Shown one piece after another: positions 24,158-31,741 of a stretch of DNA of 64,000 bases; position 1 is the stretch's first letter; every line of letters begins with the position of its first letter. Source of the stretch: Halorussus amylolyticus (GTDB taxonomy: Archaea > Halobacteriota > Halobacteria > Halobacteriales > Haladaptataceae); contig NZ_ML974135.1 of NCBI RefSeq assembly GCF_004143485.2, positions 34,899 through 98,898 on the forward strand, in the 5' to 3' direction. The notes under the pieces were generated by a model. That model was not told the origin of the DNA, did not search any database, and was given only the letters and a program-made list of their open reading frames with translations. Both the position numbers and the translations under genes were made by a program.

Positions 24158-24207
24158 TTTGCCCGGCCGGACGATTTCCTTAACACTTCGGCGCGCTAAC
24201 TCGAAGC

Positions 24208-25536
24208 ATGGCCGACAGAGTGCCGCGTGGGCCGACAGGGGTACCGCTGTTCGGGAGTTCGCTGTCGTTCGCCGCCGACCCGCTCGGATTCTTCGAGCGG
24301 AGCGCACGGGAGTACGGCGACTTCGTTCGCGTCGAGACGCTCAACGGCGAGATATATCTCCTGACCGACCCGGCGGAAATCGAGCGGATTCTGACCAGGA
24401 ACAACGCGAACTACCGAAAGCCCGACCTCGGCGGCGAGGGCCTCGACGGCCTGCTCGGCGAGGGCCTGCTGACCAGCGAGGGCGACCGGTGGCTCCGCCA
24501 GCGCAAGCGAATCCAACCGTCGTTCAATCGGTCGATGCTCGACCGCTACGCCGAGACGATGGTAGCCGACGCGCGCGAACTCGCCGAGACGTGGGCCGAC
24601 GGCGACCGCGTCGAGGGCGACCGAGCGATGTCTCGGCTCACGCTCCGCATCATCGTCGAGACCGTCCTCGGCGCGGAACTCGGCGGGATGGAGCGCGAAA
24701 TCGCCGACGCGCTGGAGAACGTCGGCCAGAAGTTCAGGTCGGACGACGTGCGGACGCTCGTGCCCGAGGAAGTGCCGACGCCCCGAAACGTCAAGTACCG
24801 ACTCGGGGAGCGCCGACTCCGACGAATCGTCCGCGACATCATTCGACAGCACGAGCGCGGTGTCGCTCGGGAGGACGGAAACATGCTCGCGCTCCTGTTC
24901 GCCGCGCGCGAGGCGGGCGCGACCGACATCACCGACGACCAACTCCGCGACGAGGTGCTGACGATGCTGCTCGCGGGCCACGACACGACCGCGCTGACGC
25001 TCACGTACTCGTGGTATCTGCTCTCGGAACACCCCGAAGTTCGGCGGGAGTTTCAAGCTGAACTCGATTCGGTCCTCGACGGCGAGGACCCGACCGCCGC
25101 CGACGCCGACGCGCTGGCGTACACCGAGCGCGTCGTGAAGGAGGCGATTCGGCTCTACCCGCCCGTCTACGTCGTCTACCGGCAGGCGACCGGCGACGAC
25201 AGCGTGGCGGGGTTTCGGCTCCCTGAGGGGGCCATCGTGGCGATGCCTCAGTGGGTCGTCCACCGCGACCCGCGATGGTGGGACGACCCCGAGGAGTTCC
25301 GCCCGGAGCGGTGGGCCGAGGAAACGGACCGGCCCGACTACGCCTACTACCCGTTCGGCGGCGGCCCTCGGCGGTGCATCGGCGAGGCGTTCGCCATGCG
25401 GGAGGCGAAACTGATTCTGGCGACCATCGGACGGCGGTTCGAACTGGACTACGCGGGACGCGACGACCCGGAGTTGATTCCGATGGTGACGCTCCATCCG
25501 GAGCCGCCGGTGGAGTTCGAAATCAGAACGCGATAG
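24208..25536 (+). CDS. Cytochrome P450
   Basis: A 442-residue soluble P450 monooxygenase. The oxygen-binding I-helix motif AGHDTTA is at 256-262, the ExxR pair at 312-315 (KEAIRLYPP), FRPERW at 364-369, and the haem-binding loop FGGGPRRCIGE at 383-393 with axial Cys390. It lacks an N-terminal membrane anchor. Sequence style is like CYP102/CYP197-type and haloarchaeal P450s; the substrate is unknown. Reductase and ferredoxin partners are not encoded nearby. A TATA-like GATTTCCTTAAC is about 30 bases before the ATG. It is convergent with the O-methyltransferase gene, one base apart. Confidence 0.93.
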   Translation: MADRVPRGPTGVPLFGSSLSFAADPLGFFERSAREYGDFVRVETLNGEIYLLTDPAEIERILTRNNANYRKPDLGGEGLDGLLGEGLLTSEGDRWLRQRKRIQPSFNRSMLDRYAETMVADARELAETWADGDRVEGDRAMSRLTLRIIVETVLGAELGGMEREIADALENVGQKFRSDDVRTLVPEEVPTPRNVKYRLGERRLRRIVRDIIRQHERGVAREDGNMLALLFAAREAGATDITDDQLRDEVLTMLLAGHDTTALTLTYSWYLLSEHPEVRREFQAELDSVLDGEDPTAADADALAYTERVVKEAIRLYPPVYVVYRQATGDDSVAGFRLPEGAIVAMPQWVVHRDPRWWDDPEEFRPERWAEETDRPDYAYYPFGGGPRRCIGEAFAMREAKLILATIGRRFELDYAGRDDPELIPMVTLHPEPPVEFEIRTR

Positions 25537-25537
25537 G

Positions 25538-26200
25538 CTACCGCTTGTAGCTCACCGCGATTCCCTCTCCCAGCGGAATCGCCGACGTTTCGAACTCCGG
25601 GCTGTCGCGGACTTCCACGAGGTAGTCCGCGATTCCCTGCGTCTCGGCGTCCGCGTCGGGGTCGTCGCCCTCCAAAATTTTGAGGATTTTTCCGAAGTCC
25701 TGAATCCCGCTCTCCATCGCGTTGTCGGCGATGAGTACGCCTCCCTCGGCAACTTTCTCGCGCACCGCGTCGAGCGCGTCGGGGTAACCGTCCTTGTGGC
25801 AGTCCACGAGCACCACGTCGAAGGGACCGTCGTAGCGCGCTATCGTTTCGAGCGCGTCACCTTCCTCGAAGACCGCGCGGTCGGCGTAGCCGCCGCGAGC
25901 GAGGTACTGGCGGGCCTGTTCGAGTTCGTCGGCGTCGTGTTCGGTCAGCACGATTTCGCCGTCCTCGGGGAGCGCCTCGGCGAACCAGTAGGCCGAGTAG
26001 CCGAATCCCGACCCGAACTCGAAGATTCGCTCCGCGTTCACCATCCGGGCCGCGAGTCGGAGGAACGACCCGACGCCGGGACCGACCGTCGGAAAGCCGA
26101 TTTCGTCTCCGTGGGCCTCCATCTCGGCGAGGACGTCGTTCTGTTCGGCGACCATCGCGCGAACGAACCGCTCGGTCGTCTCGGGCAGTATCTCGCTCAT
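25538..26200 (-). CDS. SAM-dependent O-methyltransferase (class I, COMT type)
   Basis: A 220-residue methyltransferase. The SAM-binding motif is IFEFGSGFGYSAYWFAEAL (near residue 60), followed by VLTEHDADELEQARQYL (acidic end of strand 2) and FDVVLVDCHKDGYPDALDAV, where Asp residues bind the metal in catechol-type enzymes; GGVLIADNAMESG continues the pattern. It is probably a metal-dependent O-methyltransferase on a small phenolic or similar compound; the substrate is unknown. The ATG at 26200 starts MSEILPETTERFVRAM. Confidence 0.9.
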   Translation of the reverse strand: MSEILPETTERFVRAMVAEQNDVLAEMEAHGDEIGFPTVGPGVGSFLRLAARMVNAERIFEFGSGFGYSAYWFAEALPEDGEIVLTEHDADELEQARQYLARGGYADRAVFEEGDALETIARYDGPFDVVLVDCHKDGYPDALDAVREKVAEGGVLIADNAMESGIQDFGKILKILEGDDPDADAETQGIADYLVEVRDSPEFETSAIPLGEGIAVSYKR

Positions 26201-26285
26201 GGACCACGGTTCGCGGGTTCGAAAGGTAACTGTTGGTGTCCGACTCGGCACAAACCCTTTGCCTTCGTTCTTCGTACGGTCGCCT

Positions 26286-26567
26286 GTGACGGAGAATCCA
26301 CGAGAAGACCTCCGAGACGCCGCCGAGGGACTCGACGCCGTCCGAGAAACCGTCTCGAACGCCGAAACAGCCGACCGGCTCGGGACGTTCGCCGAGCAAC
26401 TGCGGAGGATGGCCGACGCCAAGCGGGGACCGGACCACGGCCGACTCGACCGTCTGATGCACGGGCTTCGGGAGGTCGAGGCCGACCTCTCGGGCGAGGA
26501 GTCCGAGGCGGTCGGGTCGGCGTTGGCGCACGTCCGGGCCTACCGCGAGACCGTCGAAGGCGTCTGA
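26286..26567 (+). CDS. Small helical haloarchaeal protein
   Basis: A 93-residue, highly charged all-helical protein (VTENPREDLRDAAEGLDAVRETVSNAETADRLGTFAEQL...). The pattern ENPREDLR at the start and repeated heptads suggest a small coiled-coil or helical bundle. I recognise it only as a conserved haloarchaeal hypothetical. The GTG at 26286 is chosen over an upstream in-frame ATG because the intervening 29 codons lie in the promoter region between divergent genes and do not look coding. Confidence 0.75.
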   Translation: MTENPREDLRDAAEGLDAVRETVSNAETADRLGTFAEQLRRMADAKRGPDHGRLDRLMHGLREVEADLSGEESEAVGSALAHVRAYRETVEGV

Positions 26568-26585
26568 GAGAGTCCGACGTTTTGC

Positions 26586-27161
26586 CTACGATTCGTCTCG
26601 CTCGTGCCACTCCTCGCGGAGGAGTCCGTACTCGATGGAGTCACGGTACTCGCCGCCGATGAAACGGGCCTTCCGGAGGCGGCCCTCCTCCGTAAAGCCG
26701 AGCGACTCCAGTAGACTGCGAGACGCCTCGTTGAAGTCGAGAGTCGCCGCGCTGATACTGGGCGTGTCGTACGACTGAAACACATGGTTCACGACGAGCG
26801 CGACCGCCTCCGAGCCGTAACCGTCACCGTGATACTCCGGAACGAGCCAGTAGGCGAGTTCGGGACGCACCTGATCCGTGTCGGTCGCGGCGACCGCACC
26901 GATAGGCGTCACGTCGCCGTCGTCGGGGTGGCCGGGTCCGGCGTCCTCGGCGTCGAGACAGACGAGAAACTGGGCGTGACTCGGATTTTCGATAAAGTTC
27001 TCGAACTGCGCCTCGATTTGGCTCAGGTTCTTGTGTCGCAGATTGCCGAGGGGATAGCGAATTTCGGGGTTGGTGTAGCCGCGTTGGACGAAGGGTGCGT
27101 CGTCGCGTTCGACCGTCCGGAGGGTGACTCGGTCGCCGCGTTCGATAATTGCGCCGGGCAT
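26586..27161 (-). CDS. GNAT family N-acetyltransferase (RimJ/RimL type)
   Basis: A 191-residue acetyltransferase. ELAYWLVPEYHGDGYGSEAVALVVNHVF (about 101-128) is the acetyl-CoA-binding motif A (Q/RxxGxG/A variant HGDGYG), and AATLDFNEASRSLLESLGFTEEGRLRKARF is motif B. The overall pattern is that of RimJ/RimL-like enzymes, which acetylate protein N-termini or small amines. A strong A/T stretch (27168-27190) gives TATA a few tens of bases from the ATG, so the transcript is probably leaderless. It is convergent with the helical protein gene. Confidence 0.9.
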   Translation of the reverse strand: MPGAIIERGDRVTLRTVERDDAPFVQRGYTNPEIRYPLGNLRHKNLSQIEAQFENFIENPSHAQFLVCLDAEDAGPGHPDDGDVTPIGAVAATDTDQVRPELAYWLVPEYHGDGYGSEAVALVVNHVFQSYDTPSISAATLDFNEASRSLLESLGFTEEGRLRKARFIGGEYRDSIEYGLLREEWHERDES

Positions 27162-27206
27162 GTACTCAAAAATTCAAATAATATTCATAAGCGTTCGGGT
27201 ACGCGT

Positions 27207-27800
27207 CTACGCCAGCGGTTCCGACGGCCGCGGGCAGTCGTACGTCTCCCGGAGCGTGTCGGCGAACTGGCCCCCCTTCCGGAGCGCGATGGTGACGACG
27301 ACGAACTCCCCGTCGGCGGGTCGGAGGACGAACACCTCCCGCGGAGCCGACCCTTCGCGTTCGTTCACCCTGTCCACGAGAGGTTCGAGCGGTCGCGAAC
27401 CGTCGCGGAACGCGTCGAACGTGCCGCCCGTCTCGCTCTCGGCGAAGACGTAGAGGACGCCGTTGACCTCGTTGTCGGTGTTTCGAGTCACGCGGCTGTT
27501 CATCGAGTCGCCGACGGCGCGCGCGTCGGCCCACGCCTCCTGTGCCACTTCGAACACCGGGTCGATTCCGTCGGCAAAGGCGTACAGCGTCGGACGGCGC
27601 ACCGACGCCGAGCGAACCGTCGGTTCGGCGCTCGACCAGTCGAGGTCCGCGTCCACGAGGTAGCCCGCGCGAAGGTCTGCGACCGCGTCGTCGTGGCCCG
27701 ATTCGGCGGTGACGATGGGTTCGTACGTCTCCCTGTCGAGCAGGCGGAGCGGCCCCGACTCGGGGGCGGCGAGCACGCGATAGCTCCGGTCGTCGTTCAT
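27207..27800 (-). CDS. Conserved haloarchaeal protein (DUF6663-like, tentative)
   Basis: A 197-residue acidic protein beginning MNDDRSYRVLAAPESGPLRLLDRETYEPI, with mixed alpha/beta pattern and no membrane segment. VNGVLYVFAESETGGTFDAFRDGSRPLEPLVDRVN and the ending GQFADTLRETYDCPRPSEPL look well ordered. I tentatively associate it with the haloarchaeal family DUF6663, whose role is unknown. It lies 45 bases upstream of the GNAT gene on the same strand. Confidence 0.7.
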   Translation of the reverse strand: MNDDRSYRVLAAPESGPLRLLDRETYEPIVTAESGHDDAVADLRAGYLVDADLDWSSAEPTVRSASVRRPTLYAFADGIDPVFEVAQEAWADARAVGDSMNSRVTRNTDNEVNGVLYVFAESETGGTFDAFRDGSRPLEPLVDRVNEREGSAPREVFVLRPADGEFVVVTIALRKGGQFADTLRETYDCPRPSEPLA

Positions 27801-27880
27801 GGGTTCAGTAGGGTTCGGCGGTCGGAAAAGCACCTCGCATCGCGCATCGACTCATTACGAATCGCAGACGATGGAACACT

Positions 27881-28097
27881 AACAGCCAGAAAGCCCCCGC
27901 CCGGTCGCCACCGGAAGACGTTCCTGCTCGCTTCGCTGCGCGGGCTGCGACTTCCGAGGTCCCGTTCGCTTCGCTCACGAGACGGTCGCTCTGCGGCATA
28001 TCCGCGCCTCGCCGCAACGCACCGCATCGGCGCGGATAGGGGCCGGTCAGACGACCAAGACAAGCGTGACCGGGCGGCCCCTTTCAGTCCCACCCTG
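27881..28097 (+). repeat. Palindromic intergenic element, copy B
   Basis: On the plus strand, in order: CAGAAAGCCCC, CACCGGAAGAC, CTTCCGAGGTC, CATATCCGCGCCTC, AACGCACCGC-A-TCGGCGCGG, ATAGGGG, then CGGCCCCTTTCA and TCCCACCCT. It matches copy A (22274-22475, opposite strand) block by block, but the A copy has an extra CTGCGG/CCGCAG hairpin where B has GCCG. It also shares the CCGGAAGAC/CTTCCGAGGTC pieces with copy C near 6 kb. The 409-base gap 27801-28209 has no gene. Confidence 0.75.
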
Positions 28098-28103
28098 AAA
28101 TTT

Positions 28104-28161
28104 GTGACACCGGCCTTGTCCGGTGGAATGTGCCACCGTCCTTGTCTGGCGGCTGTGTCAC
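28104..28161. repeat. Nested inverted repeats before tryptophanase 3' end
   Basis: An outer dyad GTGACAC (28104-28110) / GTGTCAC (28155-28161) encloses two similar hairpins, CACCGG-CCTTGT-CCGGTG (28109-28126) and CCACCGTCCTTGTCTGGCGG (28133-28152). The two share the loop CCTTGTC. It can fold as a three-way junction. It lies about 50 bases past the tryptophanase stop, so it could be the 3' end structure of that mRNA or a decayed palindromic element. Confidence 0.55.
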
Positions 28162-28209
28162 CGAGCGAAGATTCGCGGGCTGCGGCTTTCGTCGCGCCGG
28201 GCCGCAGGC

Positions 28210-29562
28210 CTACTCGTTCATCGGCCGCAACTCCGCGCTGAAGTGGCGGAGTTCGGCCATCTCCGGCTCCTTCGTAATTTCGAGGCCCGAGATTTCGCCC
28301 GCGTCCCGTCGCTCCGCCACGGATTCGAACGTCTCGGCGACGTGTTCGAGGTGGTCCGCGCCGTAGGTCCGACGGGGGAGCGCGAGGCGGACGAGTTCCG
28401 GACGATTCGAGTCGGGGAACGCGAAGCTTCCAAGTTCGACTGCGCGCACCCCGCCCCCTCGATAGAGTTCGCAGACGAGCGCCTGTCCCGGGAACTCCGC
28501 ACGCGGAATCTCCGGCAGGAACGCCGCGGCATCGACGTACACCGCGTGGCCGCCAGTGGGACGATGCACGGGCACGTCGCGGTCGGCGAGCAGGTCGCCG
28601 AGTCGCCGGACCTGCTCGACTCGGTCGCGGATGTACGAGTCCTCGACGGCTTCGCGGAGGCCGACCGCCATCGCGGCCACGTCCCGGCCAGCCATCCCGC
28701 CGTAGGTCGTGAACCCCTCGAACAGGATGGCTCGCTCGTGGGCGCGCTCGTAGAGCGCGTCCGCGTCCTCGCGCAGGCCCACGAAGCCGCCGATGTTGAC
28801 GAGGCCGTCCTTCTTGCCGCTCATCACGATTGCGTCGGCGTAGGATAGCTGTTCGCGCGCGACCTCGGCGACCGACGCGCCTTCGAACTCGGCCTCTCGT
28901 TCCCGGACGAAGTGGGCGTTCTCGGCGAATCGGCAGGCGTCGATGACGAGCACGGCGTCGAGTTCGTCGGCGACCGCGCGCGCCTCGCGGACGTTCTCGA
29001 CGCTCACGGGCTGGCCAGCCAGCGAGTTGTTCGTAATCGTGACGAGGACTGCGGGAATCTTTTCGGCTCCGACTTCGTCGGCGAGGTCCCGGACTTTCGC
29101 CACGTCGAGGTTCCCCGCGAAGTCGCGGTCGCCCGCCAGCGCACCGTCGAGCGGGCAGTCCACCGGTTCGGCCCCCGCGTTGGCGATGTGGGCGCGCGTC
29201 GTGTCGAAGTGGGTGTTGTTCGGCACGTAGTCGCCGTCCTCGACCAACGCGCCGTAGAGGACGTTTTCGGCTCCCCGGCCCTGATGGGCCGGAATCACTC
29301 GCTCGAATCCCATCACGTCCGAGACTGCGGATTTCAATCGGTCGAAGCTCTCGGACCCGGCGTAGGCCTCGTCACCGCGCATCAGAGCGGCCCACTGGGC
29401 GTCGCTCATCGTTCCGGTCCCGCTGTCGGTCAGCAGGTCCACGAACACGTCGGAAGAATCGAGATTGAAGACGTTGTAGCCCGCCCGGTCGAGATTCGTC
29501 TCGCGCTCCTCGCGGTCGGGAAGACGGATGGGCGTGACGACTTTCGATTTGTACGCTCGCAT
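28210..29562 (-). CDS. tnaA: Tryptophanase (tryptophan indole-lyase)
   Basis: A 450-residue PLP enzyme of the beta-eliminating lyase family, converting tryptophan to indole, pyruvate and ammonia. The match to bacterial TnaA is long: SDVFVDLLTDSGTGTMS, MRGDEAYAGS, IPAHQGRGAENV, ITNNSLAGQPVS, ACRFAENAHFVREREAEF, MSGKKDGLVNIGGF (PLP lysine probably Lys251) and GGHAVYVDAAAFLPEIP. Tyrosine phenol-lyase is the close alternative, but tryptophanase is the usual assignment in haloarchaea. The ATG at 29562 (MRAYKSKVV) is preferred to one nine codons upstream because the first nine residues do not fit the family. No tryptophan permease is adjacent. Confidence 0.88.
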   Translation of the reverse strand: MRAYKSKVVTPIRLPDREERETNLDRAGYNVFNLDSSDVFVDLLTDSGTGTMSDAQWAALMRGDEAYAGSESFDRLKSAVSDVMGFERVIPAHQGRGAENVLYGALVEDGDYVPNNTHFDTTRAHIANAGAEPVDCPLDGALAGDRDFAGNLDVAKVRDLADEVGAEKIPAVLVTITNNSLAGQPVSVENVREARAVADELDAVLVIDACRFAENAHFVREREAEFEGASVAEVAREQLSYADAIVMSGKKDGLVNIGGFVGLREDADALYERAHERAILFEGFTTYGGMAGRDVAAMAVGLREAVEDSYIRDRVEQVRRLGDLLADRDVPVHRPTGGHAVYVDAAAFLPEIPRAEFPGQALVCELYRGGGVRAVELGSFAFPDSNRPELVRLALPRRTYGADHLEHVAETFESVAERRDAGEISGLEITKEPEMAELRHFSAELRPMNE

Positions 29563-29681
29563 GTTCGGACAATCGGCGTCCCGGAACATATCGTTGCCGA
29601 GACAATTCCGGGTGTCGATGGCCGCCTGCGGTGGATTTCCGACGAATCTGGGTATCGTCGAATGGAGTTGTCCGAAGTATA

Positions 29682-29703
29682 TTTGCGTTTACGTAAACGC
29701 AAA
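29682..29703. promoter_or_regulatory. 22-bp perfect palindrome upstream of tryptophanase
   Basis: The palindrome has arm TTTGCGTTTAC and its exact complement with no loop. On the minus strand it lies directly upstream of and overlaps a TATA-like AAATATAC (29678-29685), about 120 bases before the tryptophanase start. A perfect dyad at the BRE/TATA is a strong candidate for a dimeric regulator of tnaA. Bases 29590-29849 otherwise hold only AT-rich promoter-like sequence (TATTTATTTATAGCG near 29770) for the rightward gene. Confidence 0.65.
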
Positions 29704-29849
29704 CGTCTCGTGTCGGCTCACGGTCGCCTCACGCTCGAAAATCGAATTTCCCGGGGCATCACGCTTTCAATATTTATTTATAGCGATAAATCGAACGAAT
29801 AGTTGAATTTAACCTCCTATTCGCAGTTATCCCCGACAGAGCTAAACCG

Positions 29850-30320
29850 ATGGTTCCACTGACACAGAGTAACATGTGTGATGATACCGCTCGGGGGCGC
29901 GGGGACGACTACGAGGCCGGGAGTGGTAGCAGAAGCGAGGACGACGAGGACCCCTCGCGAGAAACGATACCGAAACCACCCGACGACCCCCACCTTTCGC
30001 TCGATACGCTGTTCGAGATGCTGTCGAAACCGCGGTGTCGGCTTACGCTCGCGTACCTCGAAGATATGTCGGGGAAAACGGTCGAACTCGACGACATCGT
30101 AGCGTACGTGACCGAGCACGAAACCGAGGAGAAACGGGGCGACACGGACCCCGAACAGCACCGCCAGCAGGTCGCCGCGACGCTCCACCACCAGCACCTC
30201 CCGCGACTGTCTGACGCCGCCATCCTCGATTACGACCCGCGTTCGAAGTCGGTTCGATACTGGGGCAACGACCGGGTTGCGGCGTATCTCGAACGGATTC
30301 GGTCCGACGAAGAGGAATGA
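29850..30320 (+). CDS. DUF7344-like winged-helix protein
   Basis: A 156-residue protein with a disordered acidic N-terminus and a wHTH-like domain at about residues 48-145: LSLDTLFEMLSKPRCRLTLAYLEDMSG...VELDDIVAYVTEHE...VAATLHHQHLPRLSDAAILDYDPRSKSVRYWGND. The LHHQHLPRLSDAAILDYD pattern (helix, then wing) is that of a large haloarchaeal regulator family. It is divergent from tryptophanase and could bind the dyad between them, but that is inference. A second ATG at 29874 is possible. Confidence 0.8.
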   Translation: MVPLTQSNMCDDTARGRGDDYEAGSGSRSEDDEDPSRETIPKPPDDPHLSLDTLFEMLSKPRCRLTLAYLEDMSGKTVELDDIVAYVTEHETEEKRGDTDPEQHRQQVAATLHHQHLPRLSDAAILDYDPRSKSVRYWGNDRVAAYLERIRSDEEE

Positions 30321-30366
30321 GCGCGATAGATGGTCGTGGCCGAGACGCCGGAATCACCCTCCGCGT

Positions 30367-31617
30367 CTATCCCCGGTGGATAGGCGTCGTCATGCAGTGG
30401 ATGCCGCCCGCACCGTTCGTGAGCGCGGCCCGAGGGAGACCCTCGCCGTCGGGCAACACCGTCACGCCGCGCTCTTTCAGGGCCTCTATCGTCGGGTTGT
30501 TCTCGGGGCGATACGCGCCGGTCTCGTCGGGTTCGTACAGCGGGACCACCACGCCGTCGTCCACCGCGAGGAAGTTGGTCGGCCACCGCTCGTCCCACGA
30601 GATGTCGATTACGTCGAAGCCCTTCTCGTCGCGGACGTAGGCGAGCGTGTCGGTCGAGTGGTCGAACTCGTAGGTGTCGCCGCGCTTTTCGTAGACGTCG
30701 ATTTCGGCGGCGCGAGCCAAGTCGGCGTCGAGAACCGCGAGTCCTTCGGCCGCGATGTTGAACCATCCGAGGAGATGCATGACCCGAGAGCCAGCGTCGT
30801 GTTCGCGCCTGAGTCGTCGGTCGGCTTCGAGCGGTGCCCGCACCAGTCCGAACTCGTCGTATCCCACCGCACCGTCGTCCATCAGGCGCTCGCCGGCCGC
30901 GTAGCTCGTCCGGATGACTCGCTCCTCGCCGTCGATTTCGGCCGAGACGCCGAGCAGAGCGAACTCGCCCGCGGGCATGAACTCGCCGCCCTCTATCGGC
31001 TCGCCCGACATCTCGTAGTGAATCTCCGCGCCGACTCCGTCCCACGCGTCTCGTACGATGGGGATTTCGGGCTGGCGGACCGGTTCGTACATGTCACAGA
31101 GCACCGGCCCGCGGTCGCCGAGAATCGTGGTGTCGCGCTGGAAGTAGACGTTCGAGATGGGCCGGTCGATTCGGAGCGAGGTCGCCGGACTCCGGGTTCC
31201 GGTTCCGTCGGTTCCCGGAACGCCGTCCGAGGACGCCGGGTCGTCCGCGTGTCGGTCCATCGTGACTCGTGCGAGTGCCAACTGAAGCTTCTCGCGAGCG
31301 TCGAAATTCGAGAGAATTCCGTCCACGTCGGCGGGTTCGTCGCCGTCGTCGGTCCGGACCGACACGGATTCTCGGACCAGTTCGTCGAGGGTTCCGGCGG
31401 CCTCGAGGTCGTCGGCGAGCTGGTGGACCTCGACGCCAGCGTCTTCGAGCGCGGCGACGATGCGCTCGTGTTCGGCGCGGGCTTGGTCCGGCGGGACGTG
31501 GTTTTCGAAGAGATTCGGTCCGGGGTCGAGGCTCCCGCTCCAGAGTTCGATGCCGGGGGTGTGAACCCTGACCGCATCGAGGGGTTCCCACTCGGCGCGC
31601 ACGGAGTTGTCGGTCAT
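30367..31617 (-). CDS. arcA: Arginine deiminase (ADI family)
   Basis: A 416-residue amidinotransferase-fold enzyme predicted to convert arginine to citrulline and ammonia. Motifs: NVYFQRDTTIL (FxRD type), GGEFMPAGEFALLG, VMHLLGWFNIAAEGLAVLDADL with a candidate catalytic His, and the C-terminal GGIHCMTTPIHR with nucleophile Cys408. The GGD of typical ADI is GGE here. Halobacterium ferments arginine with ArcA-ArcB-ArcC, but no carbamoyltransferase or carbamate kinase is beside this gene. An M20-type hydrolase starts 124 bases away in the opposite direction. The start is set at the ATG next to an in-frame GTG. Confidence 0.82.
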   Translation of the reverse strand: MTDNSVRAEWEPLDAVRVHTPGIELWSGSLDPGPNLFENHVPPDQARAEHERIVAALEDAGVEVHQLADDLEAAGTLDELVRESVSVRTDDGDEPADVDGILSNFDAREKLQLALARVTMDRHADDPASSDGVPGTDGTGTRSPATSLRIDRPISNVYFQRDTTILGDRGPVLCDMYEPVRQPEIPIVRDAWDGVGAEIHYEMSGEPIEGGEFMPAGEFALLGVSAEIDGEERVIRTSYAAGERLMDDGAVGYDEFGLVRAPLEADRRLRREHDAGSRVMHLLGWFNIAAEGLAVLDADLARAAEIDVYEKRGDTYEFDHSTDTLAYVRDEKGFDVIDISWDERWPTNFLAVDDGVVVPLYEPDETGAYRPENNPTIEALKERGVTVLPDGEGLPRAALTNGAGGIHCMTTPIHRG

Positions 31618-31741
31618 CACTCAGTCGTCTCCGACGGGCGACTAATAGCTGTGGACTGTGACACTGTCGAGGACTCGACCCAACGATTCGACCCTTGCCG
31701 GTCCCGCGACACTCATTAGCCCCGGTTCCGTCCTTTTTCGC

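Noticed and set aside
24111-24160. G/C-run hairpin as a functional regulator
   Set aside because: Homopolymer runs of G and C with a tidy mirror can arise from sequencing error; it is kept only as a weak terminator candidate.
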